Positions 17,301-25,223 of a DNA stretch of 64,000 bases are shown here, piece after piece. Source of the stretch: Salinispora arenicola (GTDB lineage Bacteria; Actinomycetota; Actinomycetes; Mycobacteriales; Micromonosporaceae); assembly GCF_006716065.1 (NCBI RefSeq), contig NZ_VFOL01000001.1, forward strand, positions 2,914,001-2,978,000. The letters are read 5' to 3'. Under the pieces are notes generated by a model that was not told the DNA's origin, did not search any database, and worked only from the letters and a program-made list of their open reading frames with translations. A program made the position numbers and the translations under genes. Positions within the stretch are counted from its first letter, which is position 1, and each line of letters begins with the position of its first letter.

Positions 17301-18805
17301 CCGGACGGGCCCACGTCGAGCCGCGCAACGACACCGAGCGGCGCATGGCGGAGCTGGTCGCCGACCTGCTGTCGGTGCCCGCCGTCGGCGTCGAGGACAA
17401 CCTCGTCGACGCCGGCCTGCACTCGCTGGTGGCCACCCGGCTGGTGAGCCGGATCCGGGCTACCTGGCGGGTGACCCTACCGCTGCGCACGCTGTTCGAG
17501 ACCCCGACCGTGGCGGCCCTCGCGGCCGTCGTCCAGGCCGGCGGGGTGTCCGCCGGCTTCGCCGACCGGCCCGGGTACGCCAGCCTTGACGGCGAGGCGG
17601 TACTCGACGACGACACCGTCGTCGCCGGGACGTGGACCTGGACCGACGAACCCGGGCACGTCCTGGTCACCGGGGCCACCGGGTTCCCCGGCGCGTACCT
17701 CGTCGCGGAACTCGCGCGGACCACGGACGCCGTCGTGCACTGCCTGATCCGGGCCCGCGACGGCGACGACGGGCGTCGGCGCCTGCACGCCCACCTGGAG
17801 TCCCTGGGCCTGTGGGAGGACCGGTTCGCCGGCCGGATCGAGCCGGTGCCGGGCGACCTGTCACAGCCGTTGCTCGGCCTGGCCTCCGACGAGTTCCGGG
17901 CGCTGGCCGACCGGACGGACCACATTTACCACTTCGGCGCCCAGGTCAACTTCGTCCATCCGTACCGGCGGTTGCGCGCCGCCAACGTGCAGGGCACCAA
18001 GGAGATCCTGCGGTTGGCCACCACCGGGAAGGTGTCGGTTCTGCACCACGTCTCCGGGGTCGGCGTGCTCTCCGCCCGGGACGCGACCGACGCAACGGCC
18101 GACATCCCCGAGGACGAACTCGGCCCGCACGCACCACGACTGCCCAACGGCTACTCGGAGACCAAGTGGGTGGCGGAGCGGCTGGTCACCGAGGCCGCGC
18201 ACCGAGGGCTTCCGGTCGTCATCCACCGCCTCGGCCGTGTGACCGGCGACAGCCGCACCGGGGTCTGGCGTGCCGAGGGCGACGCGCTCGGTGAACTCGT
18301 CCGCGCCGCGGTCGGCCTCGGGAAGCTGCCGGAATTCGACGGGCGGCTGGACATGGCCCCGGTCGACTTCGTCGCGGCGGCGATCGCCGAGGCGGGCCGC
18401 CGGCCCGACGCGGTGGGCCGGATCCTGCACCTGGTGAACCCCGACCCACCCAGCTTCGCCGACCTCCGGCGCGGCTTTGCGCTGGCGGGGCACCCGGCGG
18501 GGTCGGCCGGCATGCGGGACTGGTACGCCGAACTCGTCGACCGCGCCTCGGCCACCGGTGAGGACTGGACCGTGGCCATCACGCTGCTCGGCGAATGGGT
18601 CCAGAACGCCCGCGAGGGCATGCGCCAACCCACCTTCGCCAGCGAGCGGACGACGAGGTTCCTGGGCGACGCGGTGCGCTGCCCCCGGGTGGACGAGCAG
18701 ACCCTGGTCCGCTACCTCGACCACCTCGCCGCCACCGGATTCCTCGCCCGACCGGTACCGGAAGGAGATCAGCCATGGCTGGCGGTCGCGTCCACGAAGT
18801 CCTGA
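14387..18805 (+). CDS. NRPS with terminal thioester reductase, C-A-PCP-R
   Basis: 1472 aa. The ATG at 14387 is preceded by AGGAAAG and overlaps the thioesterase stop. Domains by residue: condensation about 5-440 (active site SHLILDG, keeping the catalytic His); adenylation about 470-965 with TSGSTG, YGPTE, SGDRAR and NGKVD all present; PCP Ser near 1011 (GLHSL); and an NAD(P)H-dependent reductase about 1085-1470 with the Rossmann motif GATGFPG and the catalytic pair YSETK. My alignment of the pocket gives about D-G-W-T-V-G-A-V-W, which I cannot assign to a substrate. The reductase implies release of the chain as an aldehyde, or an alcohol after a second reduction. This is the last module on the operon. 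Confidence 0.95.
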   Translation: MKTIDVEDVYELTPLQHGLLYHCLSAPAGGFYIEQMHFSVRGDLRVNCVRRAWERIITRHPALRTSFSWDDINRPVQIVHRTARLPLDEVDLRGLDEAEQERRFTEMMLQERRRGFDLEAAPLLRLTIFRLGDDVYRLAWRFSHLILDGWSFGLLMGDFVTLYKALYHDRPAALAEPSLPRTYVAWWKRQDTPNLRDYWREQLTGYRLPAPLFLGDRPTPTTDPVRHHYADLRLGALAQRLRDVSRQEGLTLNTLVQGAWTLLLSRCLDSDDVVVGATMSHRPGDLPDCEMIVGPLIATVPIRSHVRPDLTVREWLQALQATIIGAREHAGVPLPEIRACADAPLSTELFETIVSFENVPIPEISFAEENMAYLSHDVDGRPQYPMSLVVLPGDDMPLRLVYDRQRFGEAAAHRMLERLRRTLTALVDSVDGRVRDVDVVPDQERAQILRLSRRTRRYPVDATLADVVREHAARTPDRIAVTAEDASLTYRELVDRAERVAARLRDGGVRRGDRVAICVDRSSRLVVGILGILLARAAYVPLDPTNPAQRLAFLLRDSGASALVTEDAHADVGASAAELPVVRLDQELPSVDGTPEAEPGSPDDIAYVVYTSGSTGAPKGVLVTHANVRRLVEGAREELGLSADDVWSMFFSPAFDGAVWETWGALLTGARLVVVSHWVSRTPESLVDLLAREQVTVCTQSPSAFQQLVAAEAERPATLEPRVVVLGGEEVVPVTLRDWFARHGDRTRVLNAYGPTEATVWVCGHSITAAEATAADAPSLIGTPLPDTGIYLLDDARRPVPLGAPGAMFLAGPGVAAGYLDRPELTTARFTADPFAADAGARMYDSGDRARLRGDGELEYLGRADEQVKVRGFRVEPGEVAGRLREHPDVGSMVVTVRTENGEERLVAYVVPTAGRGEGDGSRVDPDGLRQFCAETLPGYMVPAVRLIDRIPLTPNGKVDHEALPAAGVASAGRAHVEPRNDTERRMAELVADLLSVPAVGVEDNLVDAGLHSLVATRLVSRIRATWRVTLPLRTLFETPTVAALAAVVQAGGVSAGFADRPGYASLDGEAVLDDDTVVAGTWTWTDEPGHVLVTGATGFPGAYLVAELARTTDAVVHCLIRARDGDDGRRRLHAHLESLGLWEDRFAGRIEPVPGDLSQPLLGLASDEFRALADRTDHIYHFGAQVNFVHPYRRLRAANVQGTKEILRLATTGKVSVLHHVSGVGVLSARDATDATADIPEDELGPHAPRLPNGYSETKWVAERLVTEAAHRGLPVVIHRLGRVTGDSRTGVWRAEGDALGELVRAAVGLGKLPEFDGRLDMAPVDFVAAAIAEAGRRPDAVGRILHLVNPDPPSFADLRRGFALAGHPAGSAGMRDWYAELVDRASATGEDWTVAITLLGEWVQNAREGMRQPTFASERTTRFLGDAVRCPRVDEQTLVRYLDHLAATGFLARPVPEGDQPWLAVASTKS

Positions 18806-19953
18806 TCAGCGGAGCCGGTGTCGCCGGCCTGGCGGCCGCGGTGGCACTGCGGTCCGCTGGCCACCGGGTACGCGTCTACGAGAGGTCGTTGGACCCGTCC
18901 GGTGACGCTGGCACCGCGTTCAACCTGTGGGGGAACGCGATGACCGCCCTCGACCGCCTCGGCGTCGGTGCGGCGGTACGGGCGGCCGGCGATCCTCTGC
19001 ACCGGATGCGGCTGCTCAGCCACCGGGGCGAGCTGATCGCGGAGAACCCGATCGGCGAGATCGGCCAGCGGCTCGGCACCGAGTCGGTCAACCTGCGGCG
19101 CGCCGAGCTGATGCGGCTGCTGCGCGAGGCGGCGGACAAGGCTGGCGCGGAACTCCGGTTCGGGCAGGCCGGTCGCACCTGCCGTACCGAGGGAGACCGC
19201 GTCGTGCTCGGCCTGGCCGACGGCTCCGAGGTCCACGGTGACGTCCTGGTCGGGGCGGACGGCGCCCGCTCGACGCTCCGGACGCAGCTCACCAGCGACG
19301 GCGGGCCGCAGGAGAGCAGCCTGCCGGTACGCGGGATCAGCGACGTCGACCCGGGAGCCCCGGCCAACACGGTGCTGATGGTGTGGGGTCCCCGTGGCGG
19401 CGGCGCGGGCTGCTGGCCGCTGGCCGGCGGACAGGTCTCCTGGACGGTAGGTACCACCACGGCCCTGCGCCGGCGGATGCGGCGGGAGACCGACCTCAAG
19501 CGGCTCCTGCTCGACTTCGTCGCGGGTTTCCCGGAGCCGATCGAGGCGGTGATCGCGGCCACGCCCGCCGAGCGCATGGTGGTCACGCCGGTGCTGGTGC
19601 ACCGGGACCTGTCCTGGGGCGGCGGCCGGGTCCTCCTCGTCGGTGATGCGGCACACGCGATGCCCACCGTCTACAGCCAGGGGGCCTGCCAGGCGTTGGA
19701 GGACGCCGTCGTGCTCGGTGAGGCCCTCACGGACACGGACGACGTGCTCGCCGGCCTGGCGGACTTCCGGCGGAGGCGCACGCCGCGCATGGAGTGGCTG
19801 CGCGGGCGGGTGCAGTCCCTTGACCGGATGCAGAAGTTCGAGAACCGGCTGATGTGCGGGATCCGCGACCGGATGGCGGGCAAGGCGCCGCCGGAGCGGT
19901 CCGAGCGGAGCTGGCGGCAGATCATGGACTTCGGCCACGTGCCGCAGGGGTGA
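18775..19953 (+). CDS. FAD-dependent monooxygenase, UbiH/salicylate-hydroxylase family
   Basis: 392 aa. The start at 18775 follows a strong GAAGGAG ribosome site and overlaps the end of the NRPS gene by 31 bp. The N-terminal Rossmann motif GAGVAG binds FAD; GADGARS is the family DG motif, and VGDAAHAMPTVYSQGA is the GD motif that contacts the flavin ribityl chain. Class A flavin monooxygenases of this type use NAD(P)H and O2 to hydroxylate or epoxidise aromatic or electron-rich substrates. Here it is probably a tailoring enzyme for the assembly-line product or its building block. The substrate cannot be read from the sequence. Confidence 0.92.
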   Translation: MAGGRVHEVLISGAGVAGLAAAVALRSAGHRVRVYERSLDPSGDAGTAFNLWGNAMTALDRLGVGAAVRAAGDPLHRMRLLSHRGELIAENPIGEIGQRLGTESVNLRRAELMRLLREAADKAGAELRFGQAGRTCRTEGDRVVLGLADGSEVHGDVLVGADGARSTLRTQLTSDGGPQESSLPVRGISDVDPGAPANTVLMVWGPRGGGAGCWPLAGGQVSWTVGTTTALRRRMRRETDLKRLLLDFVAGFPEPIEAVIAATPAERMVVTPVLVHRDLSWGGGRVLLVGDAAHAMPTVYSQGACQALEDAVVLGEALTDTDDVLAGLADFRRRRTPRMEWLRGRVQSLDRMQKFENRLMCGIRDRMAGKAPPERSERSWRQIMDFGHVPQG

Positions 19954-19958
19954 CGGCG

Positions 19959-21170
19959 ATGGGACTCCCCTCCGAGGTGGACCTCGCCGACCCGGACCTC
20001 TACGCCGAGGGCGATCCCGACGCGGAGTGGGCCTGGTTGCGCGCCCACCGGCCGGTGTACCGCAATCCGGCGGGCGCGACGGCGGAGTTCTGGGCGCTCA
20101 CCCGCTACCGGGACGCGCTCCAGGTGTACCGCGACCCGTCGACGTTCTCCTCGGAGCGGGGCATGGTGCTCGGCGTCGATCCGGTGGCGGGTGACCCGGC
20201 CGCCGGACGGATGCTGGTGGTCACCGACCCACCCCGGCACCCCAAGCTCCGCCGGATCGTCAGCGGGATCTTTGTCCCGCGCACGATGCACCGGCTGGAG
20301 GGCCGCGTACGGTCCCTGGTTGACCAGCTCCTGCACCGAGTCGTCGACGGCGCCGGGCGGTGCGACTTCGTCAACGACGTCGCGGCCCGGCTGCCCGTGG
20401 CGATCATCTGCGAGCTGCTCGGCGTGCCCGCCGACGAGCAGGACTGGATGTACCACCTGACCAGCACCGCGTTCGGCGGCGGGGACCCGGCGGGCTCGGC
20501 GGAGGTCTCGGCGGTGGAGCGGGCCGAGGCGTACGGCGACATCCTGCTCTACTACGGGGAGCTGGCCGCCGAGCGCCGCCGCCGGCCCGGCGACGACCTG
20601 GTCACCCTCCTCGTACACGCCGACCTCGACGGCGAACCCCTCGACGTCGAGGATGTGCTGGTCAACTGCACCAACCTGATCATCGGTGGGAACGAGACGA
20701 CCCGGCACGCCGCGTCCGGAGGGCTGCTGGCCCTCGCGCAACGGCCGGAGCTCTGGCGACGGCTGCGCGAGACGCCGACGGCCGTGCCCACCGCCGTCGA
20801 GGAGGTGCTGCGCTGGACGACGCCCGGCATGCACGTGCTGCGTACGGCCACCCGGGACACCGAGATCGGGGGCGTGCCGATCCGCGCCGGTGAGCGCGTC
20901 GTGGTGTGGAACGCCGCCGCCAACCGGGACGAGGACGTCTTCGCCGATCCGCAGCGCTTCGACATCGACCGGTCGCCCAACCGACACATCGCCTTCGGGC
21001 AGGGCGGCCACCACTGCCTGGGAGCGGCGCTGGCCCGTCTCGAACTCACCATCCTCTTCGAGGAGATGGCCAAGCAGGTGACCAACGTCCGGCTCACCGG
21101 GCCGGTGCGTCGGGTGCGCTCCTGCGTACTGAGAGGCATCCGCGCGCTCCCCGTCGAACTGGTCACCTGA
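19959..21170 (+). CDS. Cytochrome P450
   Basis: 403 aa, starting 5 bp after the monooxygenase stop. The heme ligand loop FGQGGHHCLGA carries the cysteine, the K-helix has EEVLR (ExxR), and the I-helix has GGNETT in place of the commoner AGxxT. The length and fold signature are those of bacterial class I P450s, which need separate ferredoxin and reductase partners; none is seen in this window. The context points to oxidative tailoring, either on a free intermediate or on a carrier-bound substrate. An alternative is beta-hydroxylation of an amino-acid precursor, as some NRPS clusters do. Family assignment is secure, substrate unknown. Confidence 0.95.
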   Translation: MGLPSEVDLADPDLYAEGDPDAEWAWLRAHRPVYRNPAGATAEFWALTRYRDALQVYRDPSTFSSERGMVLGVDPVAGDPAAGRMLVVTDPPRHPKLRRIVSGIFVPRTMHRLEGRVRSLVDQLLHRVVDGAGRCDFVNDVAARLPVAIICELLGVPADEQDWMYHLTSTAFGGGDPAGSAEVSAVERAEAYGDILLYYGELAAERRRRPGDDLVTLLVHADLDGEPLDVEDVLVNCTNLIIGGNETTRHAASGGLLALAQRPELWRRLRETPTAVPTAVEEVLRWTTPGMHVLRTATRDTEIGGVPIRAGERVVVWNAAANRDEDVFADPQRFDIDRSPNRHIAFGQGGHHCLGAALARLELTILFEEMAKQVTNVRLTGPVRRVRSCVLRGIRALPVELVT

Positions 21171-21181
21171 GAGGGGAAGCC

Positions 21182-22456
21182 ATGGACACCCCGTCACCCG
21201 TCACCCGGCTCACCGACGACGAGCGCCAGTTCCGCGCGACGGTCCGCGAGTTCGCCGGAACCCATGTCGCGCCCCTGGTCGCCGAGATGGACCAGCGGTC
21301 GGAGTACTGCCCCAAGCTGGTGGCCCGGCTGTTCACCACCGGACTGATGGGCATCGAGGTGCCGCGCAGCTACGGCGGGCTCGGTCATGGCCTGTTCCAC
21401 GTCGTGCTCGCGATCGAGGAACTGGCCCGGGTCGATCCGGCCGTCGCTGTGCTGGTCGACGTGCAGAACGCCCTCGTCGCCGGTGCGCTGCTGCGCTGGG
21501 GGAGCGCCGACCAGCGGCGACGGCACCTGCCCCGGCTGGCCGGCGGCGTGGTCGGGGCGTACGCGCTGTCGGAGCGGGAGGCGGGCAGCGACGCCTTCGC
21601 CATGACCACCACGGCGCGGCGCGACGGCGACCACTTCGTCCTGTCCGGCCGCAAGGCCTGGACCACCAGCGCCGAGCAGGCGGAACTGTTCCTGGTGTTC
21701 GCCGACATGGCGGACTCCGCGGGCGGCACACCACGCTTCGGCGCGTTCCTGGTCGACCGCGACACGCCGGGCCTGACGGTCGGCGACAACGTCGACAAGA
21801 TGGGCATCCGGGCCAGTTCGACCTGCGAACTCGTCCTGGACGGCGTGCGGGTCGGCGGGCACGACCTGGTCGGCCGGCCCGGCGACGGCGCGATGCTCGC
21901 GGTGGAGTCGCTCAACATCGGCAAGCTCGGCATCGCCGGCCAACTGGTCGGCCTCGCCCAGGGTGCCCTGGACCTGGCGTTGCGGTACGCGCGGGAACGT
22001 CGCCAGTTCGGCCGGCGCATCGTCGACTTCCAGGGCGTGTCCTTCCCGCTGGCCCGGGTCGCCGCCGACCTGGAGGCGGCCCGGGTGCTGCTCTACAACA
22101 CCGTCCGCGCGGTCGAGCACCCCGAGACGAGCCCCGGGGAGCGGATGCGTACCACCGCGATGGCCAAGCTCCTGGCCTCCGACGTCGCCGAGCGGGCCGC
22201 CTCCTGCGCGGTCGAGACCCTCGGGGGCGTCGGGTTCACCGTCGCCGGCCAGGCCGAGAAGCTCTACCGCGACGCGAAGGTGGGCCGCATCTACGAAGGG
22301 ACGAGCAACCTGCAACTGCGCACCATCGCGGCGACGTTCGCCCCGCAGGTCCCCGGCGGGGAGCAGCCGGTCGACCCGGCCGCCCCCGCCCCCAACGGTT
22401 CCCGCTCCGAAACGGAGGCATCCGCGCCATGGCCAATCTCGTCGGCACAGCCCTGA
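21182..22456 (+). CDS. Acyl-CoA dehydrogenase-family flavoprotein
   Basis: 424 aa. The start at 21182 follows GAGGGGAAGCC. The protein shows the ACAD signature ALSEREAGSDAF, the flavin/substrate segment WTTSAEQAELF, and the C-terminal IYEGTSNLQ that carries the catalytic Glu. In assembly-line clusters such flavoproteins often act on carrier-bound chains rather than CoA esters. A trans-acting flavoprotein working with a Cy domain is known from caerulomycin/collismycin bipyridine formation, and the nearby KS-AT-ACP-Cy-A-PCP protein makes a similar role conceivable here; that is inference. The end overlaps the methyltransferase start by 28 bp, and the last roughly 35 residues look like a disordered tail. 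Confidence 0.93.
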   Translation: MDTPSPVTRLTDDERQFRATVREFAGTHVAPLVAEMDQRSEYCPKLVARLFTTGLMGIEVPRSYGGLGHGLFHVVLAIEELARVDPAVAVLVDVQNALVAGALLRWGSADQRRRHLPRLAGGVVGAYALSEREAGSDAFAMTTTARRDGDHFVLSGRKAWTTSAEQAELFLVFADMADSAGGTPRFGAFLVDRDTPGLTVGDNVDKMGIRASSTCELVLDGVRVGGHDLVGRPGDGAMLAVESLNIGKLGIAGQLVGLAQGALDLALRYARERRQFGRRIVDFQGVSFPLARVAADLEAARVLLYNTVRAVEHPETSPGERMRTTAMAKLLASDVAERAASCAVETLGGVGFTVAGQAEKLYRDAKVGRIYEGTSNLQLRTIAATFAPQVPGGEQPVDPAAPAPNGSRSETEASAPWPISSAQP

Positions 22457-23064
22457 TGAACCTGCTGTACCGGTCGCCGTTCAATCCGAAATCCACCGAC
22501 AATCCCGACGACGCTCTCGTCGACCTCGTGGAGGGCCCCGACGCGCTGCCCCGCAGGCGTGCACTCGACCTCGGGTGCGGGCACGGCAGGCACAGCATCT
22601 ACCTGGCCCGCCAGGGTTGGGACGTCACGGGCATCGACATCGTCGGCCACGCGGTCGCCACCGCCCGGGCCAAGGCCGCCGAGGCCGGCGTCTCACCGAG
22701 GCTGATCGCCGGTGACGTCACCGAGCTAACCCAGCTCGGCGTGACCGGCGGCCACTCCCTGATCGTCGACGCCGGCTGCTTCCACGGCCTGCCGAGCCGC
22801 ATCCGGCAGCGGTACGTCACCGCTGTCACCGGGGCCGCGTCGCCTGGCGCGACCCTGCTCATGCTGGGACTCGCGCGCCATCCGGTGATCAAGGGCGTGA
22901 CCGCCGACGAGCTGCGGCAGCGGTTCCGCGGCTGGGAACTGGTCCGGGCCGTCAGCGTGGCGGGCGACGAGATGCTGCGCTACGGCGACGGCTCCCCGCT
23001 GCTGCGCAGGGCGTTCGAGAAGGGCTGGTTCGATCCCTGGCGCTACCAACTCCGCCGGGCCTGA
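22429..23064 (+). CDS. SAM-dependent methyltransferase
   Basis: A 211-aa class I methyltransferase. The SAM-binding motif I is LDLGCGHGRHS (near residue 45), with the acidic end of strand 2 in VTGID. It is translated from an ATG inside the end of the flavoprotein gene, so it is coupled to the operon, and it is the last plus-strand gene before the convergent minus-strand genes. It would methylate an O, N or S on the product or on a precursor; which one cannot be told. The N-terminal 30 residues are family-variable. Confidence 0.9.
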   Translation: MANLVGTALMNLLYRSPFNPKSTDNPDDALVDLVEGPDALPRRRALDLGCGHGRHSIYLARQGWDVTGIDIVGHAVATARAKAAEAGVSPRLIAGDVTELTQLGVTGGHSLIVDAGCFHGLPSRIRQRYVTAVTGAASPGATLLMLGLARHPVIKGVTADELRQRFRGWELVRAVSVAGDEMLRYGDGSPLLRRAFEKGWFDPWRYQLRRA

Positions 23065-23081
23065 CGCCGGCTGCGGAACTC

Positions 23082-23140
23082 GCGGGCCTGCGTGGGCGGA
23101 GGGCCGCCGCTACCGCTGGGCGGCCGTCACGCAGGCCCGC
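23082..23140. terminator. Inverted repeat between convergent genes
   Basis: A perfect 13-bp inverted repeat (23082-23094 and 23128-23140) with a 33-nt GC-rich loop that can fold further. It lies where the plus-strand operon meets the minus-strand genes; the right arm is inside the last codons of the minus-strand monooxygenase. It is probably a shared terminator. No T tract is present, which is usual in actinomycetes. Confidence 0.5.
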
Positions 23141-24171
23141 TCCGCGATGTACGCCGCGTCGGCGCCGACGCCGCCGATCAGCGATGAGGACATGGCGGAC
23201 TGGAACGGAAGGCCCACGAAGTAGAGCCCCGGCACGGTCTCCACCACACCCCGGTGGTGCCGGGGGCGCCCCTCCTCGCCGAACGCGGGCAGCTTCACCC
23301 AGGGATACTCCTGGTCGAAACCGGTGCACCAGAGGACGTTGGCGGCCTCGATCAGCTCGCCGCCGTCGACCACGGGTGTGCCGTCCTCCACCCCGACCAC
23401 CCGGCCGGTGCGCCGCACGCCGGCCTGTTCCAGGTCCTTCGGGGTGATCCGGACCAGGGGGGTGCCCTTGCGGCTCCAGTTGCCGCTGTTGCGCAGCATC
23501 CGGCGCCCGAACGGAGTATCGACGGCCAGCAACCTGCTCATCATCCGGTAGCCCAGGCTTCCCGGCCGGATCGGCATGCGGCCGGTGTCCCGGCCAGCCA
23601 GCGTCACCCGGTGGCCGGTCGCGACGTCCAGCGCGATCTCTGCGCCGGAGTTGCCCGCGCCGACGACGAGCACCGGGCCGTCGCGCAGCTGGCCCGGGTT
23701 GCGGTAGTCGGCCGAGTGCAGCTGGACGGTGTCGGCGCTCAGCAGGTCGGCGAACTCCGGGACCCGGGGGCGGATGGCGGCCCCGGCGGCGATCACCACC
23801 GCGTGCGCGCGGACCCGCAGGTCACCGGCGGTGATGAGGAACCCGTCGCCGTCGCGGTCGAGGCCGTCGACGCGGGCCCCCACGCGTACCGGAAGGTCGA
23901 AGTGGGCCGCGTACCGGTGCAGGTAGTCCGCCACCGCGTCCTTGCCGGGCAGGCCGGACCGTGGGCCGGGGAACGGCAGCCCCGGCAGGCCGTTGTAGCT
24001 GTTTGGGGTGAACAGCCGGAGCGCGTCCCAGCGGGACCGCCAGGCGTGTCCCACCGTGCCGCCTGCGTCCAGGATCAGAAACCCGCAACCACGTCGGCGC
24101 AGGTGGTAGCCGGTGGCCAGACCCGCCTGCCCGCCGCCGACGACGACGACCGGATGGTGTTCAACAGTCAT
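23110..24171 (-). CDS. Flavin-containing monooxygenase, CzcO-like
   Basis: 353 aa. There are two dinucleotide folds: FAD at the N terminus (GGGQAG) and NADPH in the middle (VVGAGNSGAE). The segment HAWRSRWDALRLFTP and a C-terminal WCTGF block match the flavin monooxygenase family often annotated as putative K+-transport flavoproteins. Such enzymes oxygenate N or S atoms or ketones. A GGAGG ribosome site precedes the ATG at 24171. It is the last gene of the minus-strand set and is separated from the dehydrogenase upstream by 110 bp holding its own promoter-like DNA. A product-tailoring role is inferred from position. Confidence 0.9.
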   Translation of the reverse strand: MTVEHHPVVVVGGGQAGLATGYHLRRRGCGFLILDAGGTVGHAWRSRWDALRLFTPNSYNGLPGLPFPGPRSGLPGKDAVADYLHRYAAHFDLPVRVGARVDGLDRDGDGFLITAGDLRVRAHAVVIAAGAAIRPRVPEFADLLSADTVQLHSADYRNPGQLRDGPVLVVGAGNSGAEIALDVATGHRVTLAGRDTGRMPIRPGSLGYRMMSRLLAVDTPFGRRMLRNSGNWSRKGTPLVRITPKDLEQAGVRRTGRVVGVEDGTPVVDGGELIEAANVLWCTGFDQEYPWVKLPAFGEEGRPRHHRGVVETVPGLYFVGLPFQSAMSSSLIGGVGADAAYIAERACVTAAQR

Positions 24172-24263
24172 GTCGTGTTTCCTCCACGATGGTGGTCGAG
24201 GCTCGTCGACCCCGTTCGCGAAGAGGCCGGCCCGCGCATGCTCTGCACCTCCGCGATCCTATA

Positions 24264-24289
24264 ACGGTAGTCATGTGATCACTATCCGT
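24264..24289. promoter_or_regulatory. Imperfect palindrome upstream of the flavin monooxygenase
   Basis: The arms ACGGTAGT and ACTATCCGT are near-inverse (one-base bulge) around a TGATCA-like centre. This sits in the 110-bp gap ahead of the minus-strand gene starting at 24171, next to a TATAGG -10-like hexamer on that strand. It looks like an operator within a promoter, but no regulator is assigned. Confidence 0.3.
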
Positions 24290-25193
24290 TGCGGCCGGAG
24301 TTGGGCCCACCCGGCTCGGCACGGGCGTACCTGCCGTTGTAGACGCCCGCGTCGTCCAGCCCGAACTGCTTGCGCAGGGCCCGGTCGAAGGCCCGGTCCG
24401 ACAGGGCCCAGCGCAGCCGCACCAGGAAGCGGCCGTTGCGGCTGACCACGTACCGGGTGCGTGGTCTCGCCTCGCCCAGCACCCGCTCGATCGTTGCCGC
24501 CACCGTCTCCGGCGTGACGCTCATCGAGTCGGTCTCGAAACACATACGCAGCTGGTCGAGCATCGCCCGCCGCAGGTGCCGGTACGGGCTGTCCTCCGGT
24601 GCGTTGCGCTGAAGGGACTCGGCGACGTGCGCGTCGAATCGGGTGTGCCGGATCAGGTTCGGCTCGACGACCACGACCGAGATCCCGAACGGCTCAACCT
24701 CGAACCGCAGGGCGTCGGACAGCGACTCCACGGCGAACTTCGACGCGTTGTAGAACCCGCCTCCAGGAAAGGTGATCCGGCCGCCGACGGAGGAGACGTT
24801 GACGATCCTTCCCGTGCCGGCCGCGCGCATCCCTGGCAGGACGAGCTGGCACATCCGGGCCAGCCCGAACAGGTTCGTCTCGAACTGGGCCCGGGCGGCG
24901 GCCAGTGGCACCGTCTCCACTGGGCCGTACTCGCCGTACCCCGCGTTGTTGATCAGAGTGCCGACCCGGCCGTGGTCGGCCTCGACCCGCTTGACCGCCA
25001 CCCGGGCGGAGTCCTCGTCGGTGACGTCGAGGCCGAGCACCACCGCGCCCCGGCGCTCCAGGGCCTCGAGCGTCTCCGCGCGACGGGCGGTGGCGTAGAC
25101 CGGGTACCCGCGCTCGATCAAGCGGGTCGCGGTGGCCAGGCCGATCCCGGACGAGCATCCGGTGATCAGCACCGGTCCGGACGACGTGGACAT
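24282..25193 (-). CDS. Short-chain dehydrogenase/reductase
   Basis: 303 aa, classical SDR. The cofactor motif is TGCSSGIG at the N terminus, then NNAGYG, the catalytic Ser in VSSVGG, and FYNASK giving Tyr and Lys. The extra C-terminal stretch of about 50 residues is typical of the extended-tail group that reduces ketones on lipid- or steroid-like substrates. The gene lies 30 bp after the aromatic hydroxylase gene and reads the same way, so they probably share a transcript. Inferred role: reduction or oxidation of a carbonyl in precursor supply or tailoring. Confidence 0.93.
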   Translation of the reverse strand: MSTSSGPVLITGCSSGIGLATATRLIERGYPVYATARRAETLEALERRGAVVLGLDVTDEDSARVAVKRVEADHGRVGTLINNAGYGEYGPVETVPLAAARAQFETNLFGLARMCQLVLPGMRAAGTGRIVNVSSVGGRITFPGGGFYNASKFAVESLSDALRFEVEPFGISVVVVEPNLIRHTRFDAHVAESLQRNAPEDSPYRHLRRAMLDQLRMCFETDSMSVTPETVAATIERVLGEARPRTRYVVSRNGRFLVRLRWALSDRAFDRALRKQFGLDDAGVYNGRYARAEPGGPNSGRNG

Positions 25194-25223
25194 GGGCTCC
25201 TCCAGTGCGCAGCGTGGACGGGG

